Shown here: one piece after another, positions 8,919 to 17,374 of the stretch
How positions within the stretch are numbered: position 1 is the first letter of the stretch
Layout of the letters: each line of letters starts with the position of its first letter
NCBI GenBank assembly: GCA_017457065.1
Contig: JAFTIE010000267.1
Span: 1 to 35,902, forward strand
Length of the DNA: 35,902 nucleotides
Reading direction: 5' to 3'
DNA from: Lentisphaeria bacterium
GTDB taxonomy: Bacteria > Verrucomicrobiota > Lentisphaeria > Victivallales > Victivallaceae
Position numbers and translations under genes: made by a program
The notes under the pieces: model-generated
What the model was told of the DNA's origin: nothing
Database searches by the model: none
Seen by the model: only the letters and a program-made list of their open reading frames with translations

Positions 8919-9797
8919 TTATTTTCCTGAAAACAGCAGATACCAGTGCCAGATCCAGTTCCCCGCCAGAGTCCAGATGACGGCGGCGGCACCGAGAAAA
9001 GGTCCGAAGGGGATGGTGCACCGTTTCAGAGCTCTTTTGCGGATGGAGGAGAGAATGATTCCGTAGACGGTTCCCGAAAGAGAACCTGCCAGCAATACAA
9101 AAAGTGCACCGGGAAACCCCAGCAGAGCACCGCTGGCGGCGATGAATTTCACATCTCCCCACCCCAGCACATCTTTGCCTGTGATTTTTTTTCCCGCAAT
9201 GGCAAAGATACTCAAAAACGCTCCAGGGATCAGCGCTGAGAAGAAGGCGTAAAGTCCCCCGGAAAGAGCCGTTGTCATGCCGCAGGCAGAGGGCATCAGC
9301 GCATGGAGCACGATACCGTAGAAGATGGCAGGCCAGGTCAGGGCATCAGGGATGATGCGGCACTTGGCATCGATCCATGAACAACTGACAGCAAGAAGTA
9401 TGCACCACCAGTAAAGAGGCAGTACCGACGGCACCTGCTGAGCAAAACCCGCTTTCAGCAGCACGGCGGTGAAAAGTGTCCCTGTGAGAGCTTCCACCAC
9501 CAGATAGCGGCATGAATAGGGGGTGTGACAGTGGCGGCATCTGCCCCTGAGAACCAGATAGCTGATAACAGGCAGATTGTCGTACCAGCGGATATCTGCG
9601 CCGCAGGTCGTACAGTGGCTGGGGGCGGTGACCACCGATTCCCCCCGGGGGATGCGCCAGATACAGACGTTGAGAAAACTCCCCAGACAGGCGCCCAGAG
9701 TAAAGACCGAAAACACGGCAAAGCCCCACGCCGCCGGATAACATAATCCGAGGCGCTGCCACCAGTCGTAAGAAGCCAGAGGGAGTTCTGTAAGCAT
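8919..9797 (-). CDS. Prepilin peptidase (A24 family, PilD/GspO-like)
   Basis: This 292-residue polytopic inner-membrane aspartyl protease cleaves and N-methylates type IV prepilins and pseudopilins. It keeps the zinc-binding tetrad in the cytoplasmic loop (Cys62, Cys65, Cys87, Cys90) and both catalytic Asp regions: WIDAKCRIIPD (Asp143 and Asp151) and GWGDVKF (Asp215). GSFLNVCIWRIPRGES is the usual N-terminal signature. AAGGA precedes the ATG. The likely client in this window is the pseudopilin at 18641-19399. It sits 12 bases after aroE in the same operon. Confidence 0.93.
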   Translation of the reverse strand: MLTELPLASYDWWQRLGLCYPAAWGFAVFSVFTLGACLGSFLNVCIWRIPRGESVVTAPSHCTTCGADIRWYDNLPVISYLVLRGRCRHCHTPYSCRYLVVEALTGTLFTAVLLKAGFAQQVPSVLPLYWWCILLAVSCSWIDAKCRIIPDALTWPAIFYGIVLHALMPSACGMTTALSGGLYAFFSALIPGAFLSIFAIAGKKITGKDVLGWGDVKFIAASGALLGFPGALFVLLAGSLSGTVYGIILSSIRKRALKRCTIPFGPFLGAAAVIWTLAGNWIWHWYLLFSGK

Positions 9798-9809
9798 CTT
9801 GCTGTTCCT

Positions 9810-10661
9810 TTACTCTGTTTGATTGTATCCGCGGCGCATGGCTTCGATGGAAGGTTTCAGCCCTGTCCAGATCTCAAAGGACGCCGCTCCCTGATAGATC
9901 AGCATCTCCTTGCCGTCGGCAGCGGGGAGTCCCAGTTCTTTTGCCCGTTTCAAGAGGGGCGTCGGACGGTATATGGCATCAAAGACCCGCAGGGCGGGAT
10001 TTCTTTTCAAAAGTTCAAGATCCATAGGAACGGGATCATCATCGTGGAGCCCCAGACTGGTGACTTGAAGCAGCAGATCCGCCTTTTCAATGGCAGCAGC
10101 CAATTTGCTTTCATCCGCCAGCGGGATGGCGAAAAAGTGTGTATCATGGCAGTAGCGGCGCACCTTTTCAGCCAGGGCTTCGGCTTTATCCGCACTGCGG
10201 TTGGCAATGACCACTGAAGCGCTTTTCTGCCACCCCAGTTCAAAGGCGATGGCAGTGGCTGCGCCTCCTGCCCCCAGCATGACCACATGGAGATCCTTCA
10301 GGGAGATTCTGAAATTCTCTCTGACGGCACCTGCGATACCGGCGCCATCGGTGGAAAATCCGTAAAGTCTGCCGTTGACGATTTTCAAAGTGTTGACACT
10401 CTGGCAAGCTGCTGCCTGAGGTGAAAGCTCATCCACGAAGGGAATGATGACCTGTTTGTGGGGGACTGTCAGATTAACGCCCTTGAGGTTTGCTCTTGCA
10501 AATCGGGCGAACTCCCCGATCTTTGCCGGGTCGACCCGGAGCTTACCGTAAGGACGTCCCAAACCCAAAGCTTCAAATGCGGCGTTCTGCATCTGCGGTG
10601 AACGGCTGTGCGCCACAGGATCGCCGATAACGAGATAATCAAAATGTTGATCCGGATTCAT
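9810..10661 (-). CDS. aroE: Shikimate dehydrogenase
   Basis: AroE reduces 3-dehydroshikimate with NADPH in aromatic amino-acid synthesis. From the ATG at 10661 it has 283 residues, a normal length. Seen motifs: GDPVAHSRSPQMQNAAF (substrate Ser pair), NLTVPHK (catalytic Lys), FSTDGAGI (catalytic Asp), LGAGGAATAIAF (dinucleotide loop) and NRSADKAE (NADP-type). A TTG start at 10700 would begin inside the terminator hairpin and is rejected; AGGGGA lies about 13 bases before the ATG. It is the first gene after that terminator. Confidence 0.94.
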   Translation of the reverse strand: MNPDQHFDYLVIGDPVAHSRSPQMQNAAFEALGLGRPYGKLRVDPAKIGEFARFARANLKGVNLTVPHKQVIIPFVDELSPQAAACQSVNTLKIVNGRLYGFSTDGAGIAGAVRENFRISLKDLHVVMLGAGGAATAIAFELGWQKSASVVIANRSADKAEALAEKVRRYCHDTHFFAIPLADESKLAAAIEKADLLLQVTSLGLHDDDPVPMDLELLKRNPALRVFDAIYRPTPLLKRAKELGLPAADGKEMLIYQGAASFEIWTGLKPSIEAMRRGYNQTE

Positions 10662-10686
10662 GAGATCTGCAAGTCCCCTGAAAATC

Positions 10687-10716
10687 AAAAAACGCCGCAA
10701 AAGATTCTGCGGCGTT
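10687..10716 (-). terminator. Terminator between khpB and aroE
   Basis: Perfect 9-base arms AACGCCGCA (10691-10699) and TGCGGCGTT (10708-10716) have an 8-base loop. The minus strand continues into T6 (complement of 10687-10692). It separates the rpmH-khpB operon from the aroE operon. Some readthrough is likely, as no strong separate aroE promoter is obvious. Confidence 0.88.
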
Positions 10717-10725
10717 GAGAAAAAG

Positions 10726-11325
10726 TTACTCCTGATCCTGTTTTTTCAGTGAGATCACCACCTGCCGCATGGCGCCTTCGCCTTCGGATTCAGTGCCCAC
10801 TTCGGGATCTTCCTTGAGTGCCAGATGGATGATCCGGCGGTCATGGGCGTTCATTTCGGGGAGCTTGATGGGATCTCCCCAGCGTTTCACCTCTTTGGCG
10901 GCGTCGAGAGCCTGACGCTCAAGCTGTTCTCTTGAGGAAAGGCGCTGTCCGTATTCATCACGGTCATTCCGTTCCCGGCGGCGGAATCCCCGTGCGGGAC
11001 GGCCGCCTTCAGTATCGTCGCCCTCATCGCTTTCTTTTCTGGGACCGCGCTCACCGTCAGCATATCCGTCGATATCCAGCAGTACCAGAGGGAACTCCTT
11101 GTCATCTTTGCTCACGATACGGTTGAGGACCAGCTGAAGACTTTCCAGAGTCTGTCCTCTGCGACCGATGATCCTGCCCACATCGTTGGAACTGATCTTG
11201 ACACCGATACGGTTGTTGGGTTTGCTTTCGAGACGGAATTCACCGTTGAGCCCCAGGAATCCAAACATGGTTGAAAGGGTATCAACGATCCGTTTTTTCT
11301 GTTCTTCAAAGTTAGCTTCCGACAT
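10726..11325 (-). CDS. khpB: KH-R3H RNA-binding protein KhpB (Jag/SpoIIIJ-associated)
   Basis: This 199-residue protein follows yidC as in most bacteria. The KH domain carries GRIIGRRGQTLESLQ, the GxxG RNA-binding loop. The R3H domain carries LPEMNAHDRRIIHLAL followed by SEGEGAMRQVVIS, with the R-x3-H-like core. The N-terminal Jag-N domain of Firmicutes versions is absent. A highly charged linker (about 90-130, rich in Arg, Asp and Glu) joins the two domains and is longer than usual. It is a cytoplasmic RNA binder linked to envelope growth control. The gene ends at a strong terminator. Confidence 0.9.
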   Translation of the reverse strand: MSEANFEEQKKRIVDTLSTMFGFLGLNGEFRLESKPNNRIGVKISSNDVGRIIGRRGQTLESLQLVLNRIVSKDDKEFPLVLLDIDGYADGERGPRKESDEGDDTEGGRPARGFRRRERNDRDEYGQRLSSREQLERQALDAAKEVKRWGDPIKLPEMNAHDRRIIHLALKEDPEVGTESEGEGAMRQVVISLKKQDQE

Positions 11326-11355
11326 GATTTGATACTTTCTGTATTGAAAAATATT

Positions 11356-13080
11356 TTATTGTTTGACCGGCTCAGTAGGCGCGGTCTGGTATGAGCCTCT
11401 CTTCTGGATGAGAGGCTGGATGATGCTGAACAAGTTGCTGACGCTCCAGTACAGAGTCAAGCCTGAGGGCAGATCGTAGAAGAGCAGCAGCATGACCACA
11501 GGCATCCACATCATCATCTTTTTCTGCATGGGGTCGCCGCCCATGGGAGTGATGTGCTGCTGGATGATCATGAGAATGGTCATGATGATGACAAGAGGAT
11601 TTACCGCCAGATCAAAGAAGTAAAGGGGGATGTGGCAGACGGTGTCCGGACCGGCAAGGTCGGGACTCCACCAGAAGGGGACCTGACGCAGCTCAACAGC
11701 ACCGTCGAGAGTGGTGTAGAGTGCGATAAAAACGGGCAGCTGGAGCAGCAGGGGGAGACATCCGCCGAAGGGGTTGACTCCTTCGGTGCGGTAAAGCTCC
11801 ATCATCTTGGCGTTCATCAGCTGGGGATTATCTTTGTACTGCTCTTTGAGTGCCTGCAGCTTGGGCTGGACCTGCTGCATTTTTTTCATGGAGGTATTGG
11901 CTTTGGCTGTGGCGGGGTAGAAGAGCAGTCTGACGATCAGAGTCAGCACGATGATGCTCCAGCCGTAGGAAAGTCCGAGACTGTGGATCTTGACCAGGAT
12001 CCACAGAAGAGCCCGTGCCAGATAGTCCAGAGGCCCCCAGGCAAGATGCATGACTCTTCCTGCGGAAGGGTTGAAAGCTTCAAGTTCAGAGATGATCTTG
12101 GGACCTGCATAGGCTTTGAAACTGAAATCTTTCCTCTCTTTGGCATTGAGGACAAAGGCGGGGATCTCAGCAGAACAGCCTGCGGCAGGAGTGCTTTCCT
12201 TACCATCGCTCAGAAAGATGCGTCTGGTTTTCAGGGGGAAGGTCTGAGTGCCCGAAAGCAGCAGACAGAAATATTTGTTGCTTACGCCTGCCCATTCGGC
12301 GAGAGTACCGTTGGCAGCGTTGATATCTTCCTCGTCATCATCGGCGGCGATATCTTTGAATTTGCCTTTGGCAGTCATGTAATCCAACCGGTGTGAGGGA
12401 GTGCGGACTGTGTCCCCTGAAACCTTTGCCCAGGTGCCCAGAATACCTCCGGTAAAACCGTAGCCGTTGAAGGTGCGGGGGGCATCGGATTCATTGATAA
12501 CAGAGAGCTTGCAGGCAATGTTGCGCCCGGTTTTCTCAAGGCTCCAGCTTTGTTCAAGGCGGACAATGCCGCCGTCGGGATATTGGATGCGGCGAATGAG
12601 CTGCAGAGCATTTTCCGCCTTTTTCTGCCGGACACTGATGACAACTGTTTTACCTTCAAAAGGCAGGGGGGAAAGGTTGGAAAAGGTAAGAGCATTGCTC
12701 AAGTGTTGTGAAAGCCGCACATGGGCTTTCCGGTCAGCTTTTTTGTAAGCGGGAACGATAAAATCGGTGACAGACCCTGAAACAGGGTCGATGATCAGTT
12801 TCAAATCGGGGTTGCCTACTTCCACAGCTTTCATGGGAGCAACACCGCTGATCCTGTTTTTTTTCTGAGGAGCGGCAATGTTTTTCTGAGCTTGGGAAAC
12901 GGGGGCTTTGCCTTTGGACACCGGGGCTGCGGTGGCAACGGGAAGAGCGTTGACGGGAGCAGTCGGCGGGGACGCAACGGGGACCTGGAACGACCCCATA
13001 TATTTGCATACGGGATCCCAGGCAAGCAGTATGGCAATGCCCACAACCAGCACAAAGAGCTGTGCTTTATCAAACTTCAT
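11356..13080 (-). CDS. yidC: Membrane protein insertase YidC
   Basis: This 574-residue protein has the Gram-negative layout: an N-terminal TM helix (about 8-25), a Pro/Ala-rich linker, a periplasmic beta-sandwich P1 domain to about 340, and then the conserved five-helix insertase core (LGLSYGWSIIVLTLIVRLLFYP, NPFGGCLPLLLQLPVFIALYTTL). The conserved Arg in the first core helix is present (IVRLLFYP). It inserts inner-membrane proteins alone or with SecYEG. Its ATG overlaps the yidD stop (ATGA), giving translational coupling. The C-terminal tail is short. Confidence 0.95.
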   Translation of the reverse strand: MKFDKAQLFVLVVGIAILLAWDPVCKYMGSFQVPVASPPTAPVNALPVATAAPVSKGKAPVSQAQKNIAAPQKKNRISGVAPMKAVEVGNPDLKLIIDPVSGSVTDFIVPAYKKADRKAHVRLSQHLSNALTFSNLSPLPFEGKTVVISVRQKKAENALQLIRRIQYPDGGIVRLEQSWSLEKTGRNIACKLSVINESDAPRTFNGYGFTGGILGTWAKVSGDTVRTPSHRLDYMTAKGKFKDIAADDDEEDINAANGTLAEWAGVSNKYFCLLLSGTQTFPLKTRRIFLSDGKESTPAAGCSAEIPAFVLNAKERKDFSFKAYAGPKIISELEAFNPSAGRVMHLAWGPLDYLARALLWILVKIHSLGLSYGWSIIVLTLIVRLLFYPATAKANTSMKKMQQVQPKLQALKEQYKDNPQLMNAKMMELYRTEGVNPFGGCLPLLLQLPVFIALYTTLDGAVELRQVPFWWSPDLAGPDTVCHIPLYFFDLAVNPLVIIMTILMIIQQHITPMGGDPMQKKMMMWMPVVMLLLFYDLPSGLTLYWSVSNLFSIIQPLIQKRGSYQTAPTEPVKQ

Positions 13081-13301
13081 TGTTTACTTTTTCCTGATTT
13101 GGGCGGCGGCACCGGGTCATATCCGCCTCTGCACCAAGGGTTGCAGCGCAGGACACGCCAGACCATCAGTACGAAGCCGCGCATGAATCCATGAATACGG
13201 AGTGCCTCAACGGCGTAATGGGAACAGCTCGGATAAAAACGGCAACACTCCGGGAGAAGCGGGGAGAGAGTTTTCTGATAAATTCTGATCAGAAAAATCA
13301 G
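13077..13301 (-). CDS. yidD: Membrane protein insertion efficiency factor YidD, start codon uncertain
   Basis: The conserved part is clear: RIYQKTLSPLLPECCRFYPSC, then SHYAVEALRIHG and RCNPWCRGGYDPVP. This is the full YidD family pattern with its Cys residues, about 74 residues. The odd point is the start. Between rnpA and this domain the frame has no ATG, GTG or TTG. The nearest candidates are ATC 13304, CTG 13301 and ATT 13298, the last touching the rnpA TGA. The open frame continues upstream inside rnpA without a good start. It may begin at a rare codon coupled to rnpA termination. The end overlaps yidC by four bases. Confidence 0.85.
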   Translation of the reverse strand: MIFLIRIYQKTLSPLLPECCRFYPSCSHYAVEALRIHGFMRGFVLMVWRVLRCNPWCRGGYDPVPPPKSGKSKQ

Positions 13302-13696
13302 GATCCCGGTCGGGAGAGAACAGTGTCTTCCTGTGTTTCCGGCTTCAGGACACCCGCAGATGCAAGGTGTTTCATCAGCTCTTCCATTACCTCCGGCAGA
13401 GCTGCCCCCTTTATCTTGCGGCGCGGGATCAGCACAACACAACAGGGCATGATCCGCCTGCTCAGCAGGCGGATACACTCCCACATCAACCGGCGGGCCC
13501 GGTTCCGTTCCACGGCGAGCAGACTGAATTTCCTGCTGCATATAACTCCGAACCTGGCAAATTTCCCTTCTCCCGGTGCAACAGAAACAGCCATAAGCAT
13601 TCCTGCACGGCGGAAGGGTGCACTTTTCAGGCGCTCAAACTCCGATTTGCGCTGCAGTTTGGAGCTTTTACGCAGATGTAAGCGTTGGAGCGCCAA
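13298..13696 (-). CDS. rnpA: Ribonuclease P protein component
   Basis: This 132-residue basic protein is the protein subunit of RNase P, which matures tRNA 5' ends. The family core SRKFSLLAVERNRARRLMWECIRLL matches the RNR motif region of RnpA. The N-terminus LHLRKSSKLQRKSEFERLKS fits the usual KxxDF start. No ATG exists near the right place. TTG at 13696 is preceded by AGGGAACGGATC and is the best start. It lies directly after rpmH, the almost universal order. Confidence 0.92.
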   Translation of the reverse strand: MALQRLHLRKSSKLQRKSEFERLKSAPFRRAGMLMAVSVAPGEGKFARFGVICSRKFSLLAVERNRARRLMWECIRLLSRRIMPCCVVLIPRRKIKGAALPEVMEELMKHLASAGVLKPETQEDTVLSRPGS

Positions 13697-13727
13697 GATC
13701 CGTTCCCTGAAATTGATATGGAATTGG

Positions 13728-13862
13728 TCAGGCGGTCAGTCTCTTCCGACCCTTCTGACGGCGGCGTTTGATGACCAGACGTCCGGCATGGGTAGCCATA
13801 CGGGCAAAGAAACCGATCCGGCGTTTACGGCGCCGATTGGAGGGCTGAAAAGTTCTTTTCAT
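13728..13862 (-). CDS. rpmH: 50S ribosomal protein L34
   Basis: This short gene of 44 codons plus stop encodes [20 protein letters not shown] and ends KGRKRLTA. The start, the Arg/Lys richness and the G-R-KRLTA tail are diagnostic of L34. AAGGAAA lies about 10 bases before the ATG. It is the first gene of the rpmH-rnpA-yidD-yidC-khpB operon and has its own promoter. Confidence 0.97.
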   Translation of the reverse strand: MKRTFQPSNRRRKRRIGFFARMATHAGRLVIKRRRQKGRKRLTA

Positions 13863-13956
13863 CTTCGTTTTTTCCTTATTTTTTTACTGATTATATGGTG
13901 TTCCGCCTGCTTTTTACTGACTGCGGAATGTGTACTTTGACACTTCACATTTTCAT

Positions 13957-13985
13957 AATATAGCACCATATTTTTGATTTTTCAA
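13957..13985 (-). promoter_or_regulatory. Promoter of the rpmH operon
   Basis: On the minus strand TTGAAA (13985-13980), a 17-base spacer, TATATT (13962-13957), about 95 bases before rpmH. A second possible -10 (TATAAT) lies nearer the gene without a good -35. No DnaA boxes are visible in 13863-14173, so I do not call an origin. Confidence 0.6.
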
Positions 13986-14105
13986 GGCGTTCTTTACAAA
14001 ACTCCCGGACAATAGCAGATTTTTTTGTCTTGTGCATTTTTTTTCAGGGAGAGCTGGGGGATGCTTTTTGCCGATGAAAACATACTGTTTTTATGATATT
14101 TCTGT

Positions 14106-14134
14106 TTGCAAAGTTTGCCGGAGAGGTGTATTGT
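14106..14134 (+). promoter_or_regulatory. Promoter of the secreted beta-helix gene
   Basis: TTGCAA (14106-14111), a 17-base spacer ending GGTG, TATTGT (14129-14134). The AGAGG ribosome site and ATG (14174) follow at suitable distance. This supports the start at 14174 rather than the upstream in-frame ATG at 14093. Confidence 0.6.
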
Positions 14135-14173
14135 AATAAAAGCAGTTGTTTGTTTTTCAACAGAGGTATATTT

Positions 14174-17100
14174 ATGCGGCTTTTTCTTTTTATTGTGCTC
14201 TTGGGAACGGTGTCGTTTCTTGATGGTGCCGAATACTTTGTCAGTCTCACAGGATCCGATGAAAATTCAGGACTTTCTGAAAAAACTCCCTTCAGAACCA
14301 TCCGTAAGGGGGCATTAAAACTTGTTCCGGGGGATACTCTTACCATATTGCCCGGTGAGTATCACGAAGAGGTCAGGATCAATTTCGCAGGAGATCTGAA
14401 ACGCCCCACTACGATCCGGGCGAAAATCAACGGGACAGTCCACATGAGGGGCGATGTACCTGCTCCGGCTTTCAAAAAGGTTCCGGGGAAAAGCAGTGTT
14501 TATATGTGTAAAGTTGCCGGACTTCCTGAGTATGTCCTTGAGAGAGATACGGTTCAGAAATACAAAAAAGTGACATCTCTTTCAGAATTGGAAATGAGTT
14601 CCGGGAGCAGCTTCTTTGATGAGAAAAGGAAACTTGTCTATATCAAGACCACCGACGGCAGATCTCCGGAATTTCACTGCATCACCTTTTCAGTTTTGAG
14701 AGGAGATGCCTTGAGGATCTCCGGGAACGATGTGAAAAATTTTCACGTCAGGGGCATCATGTTCAGCGGATACAACTCTGCAACGCCCAATGGGAATTAC
14801 AAATCCACCTTTGGCGGTGTTTATATGCGCCATCCCGTCAAAAGCTCTGTGAAAGAGTGTATCGTCTACCTTTGCGGCAGCGGCGTGACCTTCAATAAAT
14901 TTTCCGACTCCATCGTAGAGGATTGCATTTTCTTTGCCAACAGTACCGAATTCAACAACTCCGGCGGCAACCTTCTCTGCTATGGTCCCGGAAAAAACAC
15001 CATCCAGCGTAATATCATCACTTTCGCTTCAGATATGGCAGGGCAGCGCTTTTACAGCGGCAAATTCGACAACTGCCTTATTGAAAGCTGTTTTGCCTTT
15101 GATAACAAATACGGCGATATATGGATCAAACCACCGAGCGACAGCGCCCGGGTCAGAAAAAGCTATGTTTCCTCACTTATGCGTGCACGTCTCATTGAGG
15201 ACGGGATCTTCACCACCGGTGATACCTATTATCACGGCAAGGCAAAGCGGAGCATCTGCCGATCCCGGGATGGTAAATTCGATCCTGCCAAAGAGTTCGC
15301 TGATCCTGCTCATCTGGATTTCCGTCTGCTGAAAAACTCCCGTTTCCGCAAGGGCGGCGACCGGGGCGTCAAAGGATATGACCCCAAAGTGGTCTTTGAC
15401 GATGCTTCAAAGCTCCAGTCAGGCGGGACTTTGTATCTGACTTCCCCCCGGAAGACACCTCTTTCTTTGAGAAATTTGAAAAATATCATCATCCGTGGAC
15501 GGGGGCTTATGGCTGTGCCTCTGCATGGGGCTTTGAAGATCGAAAACTGCTCCAATGTGCGGCTGGAAAACTTGAATATGATGGGGCATGTCTCCTTTGC
15601 CGGAACATCTCAGCTTATTGTCAGACGGTGCGGATTTCTTAAAAAAGTCGCCTTCCCTGCCCAAACTCAGGTGCGCCACAATCTCTTTGCAGAAGATGTG
15701 ACAGGAGCCGATTCCGGATTCCTGAGAGGCAACATCTTCTGCAAATCCTATACCGGGCGCCCCGCCTTTTCCGGGTGGAACGCCTACGTTACAGGGACGA
15801 TCCCCGCTTTTGAAACAGCTTCGTGGAAAGCTCCTGCCCCCCTCTTCAACGACCTTGCCACCGGAGATCTGACCCTGAAGAACCACTATGCCTTCGCAGG
15901 AAAGTGCGCCGACGGATTCCCCAACGGACAGTACCGCTATGATACAGTGTGTCTCAGAGAAGGTTTGGCGCTTGAGAAGGGACGCATCACTTCAGGCAGC
16001 GCCGCCTTTTTCATCCGTTCCGGAACCGATACGGGAGCCACAGTAAAAATTACAGGCGCCAATCAGAAGTTCATCAAATCTGCCAAAGGTGCCGGGGAGT
16101 ACGCCGTTACCTTTACCGGACTGCGCCCGGGGCAGCGCTATACGGCGCTCTGCCTTGTCACCCCCTCTGCTGTGAAGCGTCTGACCAATGCACCCCGTGT
16201 TTCGGAGAAATCAGAAAAGTTCACCTGTACTTTTTCAACACCTGTCAAGGATTCTCCCCGGACCATTTATGTTTCCACCAAAGGCAGAAGCGTCAACGAC
16301 GGCAGCAGCTGGGGAAAGGCGCTTTCTGAAATCAACACCGCCATCAAAAAGGCGGGCCCCGGAGATACGGTGCTTATTGCCGGAGGTGTTTACAAAGAAC
16401 AGCTCCGTGTCTTCGCCACAGGAAGCAAAGGGAAGGTCCTGACCATCGCCGGTGCTCCCGGTGCGGCAGTCGTCATCGACGGCAACAAAAGTTTCCGGCG
16501 GGGCGCCCTTATCGACGGGAGAGAGTTTGTCAGGCTGGATAATATGACATTCCGGTGTTTTATGGGTTCCGGCGGTGATCCCCACGCTTCGGCGGTTATG
16601 GTTACGAACAGCTCCGACATCCACATTTCACGGATCTTCTGCGACAACCGCCACGGAACGCTCCAGCGGAGCTTTGTGGGCAGAGATGTGAAAAATATGA
16701 TCCTTGAAAACTCTGTTGCAATCACGCCTTTCGGCGGATATGAGTTCCACAGATGTCCCAACCTTGAGATCCGGCATTGTGTCTTTTTCAGAGGGAAGAC
16801 CCTTAACGGCAGGATCGGTACAGCTGTGGGGTATCCTGCTTCGGTCCACCACTGTATTTTTGTCGGTCAGGAGATCCAGAAGGTGAAAAATCCCACCTTC
16901 GGCGCTTCGGATATCGGCACCTTCAAGGAGTATGACAACGGATTTTTTGTCCGTGTTCCCAGACATGAAAAGCCCATTATCGGATTCGATAAACTCAATG
17001 GAAAGACTCTGCCCCTCAATGACGGCGGCGGCATTCTCAATAAAGAGTGGAAACGGCAGGGGAGATTCTACAATCAGACCCTGACCTACGACGATTTCTG

Positions 17101-17374
17101 CAAAGAACAGAACCGCAAACCAACGGCTGTTTTCGGAGATCCACGGATGAAGGCTTTGACCTTCTTTTACCGTTTTGACAGTTTGCAGCAGTGGTATGAG
17201 CATTTCGTACTGAATAAACTGGGGGATGCCGGTAAAGCCGCTTTCCGTGAAGCACGGGTGAAGGAGATGCAGCCCCAAAAGAATTTCCGCATCACAGACT
17301 ATATTGCCCGGAATCCTGAGTTCAGCAAAAGAAAAATCGGACTTGATCCCGATGCCTTCAAGGATTTCCGCTGA
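14174..17374 (+). CDS. Secreted right-handed beta-helix protein with two parallel helix domains
   Basis: This 1066-residue protein starts with a signal peptide (MRLFLFIVLLGTVSFLDGA). Mature residues open with YFVSLTGSDENSG and a TIRKGALKLVPGDTLTILPGEYHE stretch, the DUF1565/PL6-like start of many parallel beta-helix polysaccharide lyases. A second such start lies near residue 697 (IYVSTKGRSVNDGSSWG, then GPGDTVLIAGGVYKE). Between them, about 610-690, sits a fibronectin-III-like segment ending TFTGLRPGQRYTALCLV. Repeats of V-x-N-x-x-F type across both halves fit helix rungs. Likely role: binding or cleaving an acidic polysaccharide outside the inner membrane; catalytic residues cannot be fixed by eye. 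The 3' end overlaps the convergent gene by 17 bases. Confidence 0.8.
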   Translation: MRLFLFIVLLGTVSFLDGAEYFVSLTGSDENSGLSEKTPFRTIRKGALKLVPGDTLTILPGEYHEEVRINFAGDLKRPTTIRAKINGTVHMRGDVPAPAFKKVPGKSSVYMCKVAGLPEYVLERDTVQKYKKVTSLSELEMSSGSSFFDEKRKLVYIKTTDGRSPEFHCITFSVLRGDALRISGNDVKNFHVRGIMFSGYNSATPNGNYKSTFGGVYMRHPVKSSVKECIVYLCGSGVTFNKFSDSIVEDCIFFANSTEFNNSGGNLLCYGPGKNTIQRNIITFASDMAGQRFYSGKFDNCLIESCFAFDNKYGDIWIKPPSDSARVRKSYVSSLMRARLIEDGIFTTGDTYYHGKAKRSICRSRDGKFDPAKEFADPAHLDFRLLKNSRFRKGGDRGVKGYDPKVVFDDASKLQSGGTLYLTSPRKTPLSLRNLKNIIIRGRGLMAVPLHGALKIENCSNVRLENLNMMGHVSFAGTSQLIVRRCGFLKKVAFPAQTQVRHNLFAEDVTGADSGFLRGNIFCKSYTGRPAFSGWNAYVTGTIPAFETASWKAPAPLFNDLATGDLTLKNHYAFAGKCADGFPNGQYRYDTVCLREGLALEKGRITSGSAAFFIRSGTDTGATVKITGANQKFIKSAKGAGEYAVTFTGLRPGQRYTALCLVTPSAVKRLTNAPRVSEKSEKFTCTFSTPVKDSPRTIYVSTKGRSVNDGSSWGKALSEINTAIKKAGPGDTVLIAGGVYKEQLRVFATGSKGKVLTIAGAPGAAVVIDGNKSFRRGALIDGREFVRLDNMTFRCFMGSGGDPHASAVMVTNSSDIHISRIFCDNRHGTLQRSFVGRDVKNMILENSVAITPFGGYEFHRCPNLEIRHCVFFRGKTLNGRIGTAVGYPASVHHCIFVGQEIQKVKNPTFGASDIGTFKEYDNGFFVRVPRHEKPIIGFDKLNGKTLPLNDGGGILNKEWKRQGRFYNQTLTYDDFCKEQNRKPTAVFGDPRMKALTFFYRFDSLQQWYEHFVLNKLGDAGKAAFREARVKEMQPQKNFRITDYIARNPEFSKRKIGLDPDAFKDFR

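Noticed and set aside
8890-9162. N-terminal extension of the SGNH protein
   Set aside because: It overlaps the prepilin peptidase gene out of frame; the signal peptide and ribosome site fix the start at 8889.
10662-10700. Longer aroE start
   Set aside because: The TTG lies in the terminator stem; the ATG at 10661 gives the normal AroE start.
13191-13940. 249-codon plus-strand open frame
   Set aside because: It is antisense to rpmH, rnpA and yidD, which are certain.
13863-14173. Replication origin beside rpmH
   Set aside because: rpmH often lies near dnaA/oriC, but no DnaA boxes (TTATCCACA type), no AT-rich 13-mers and no dnaA gene are visible.
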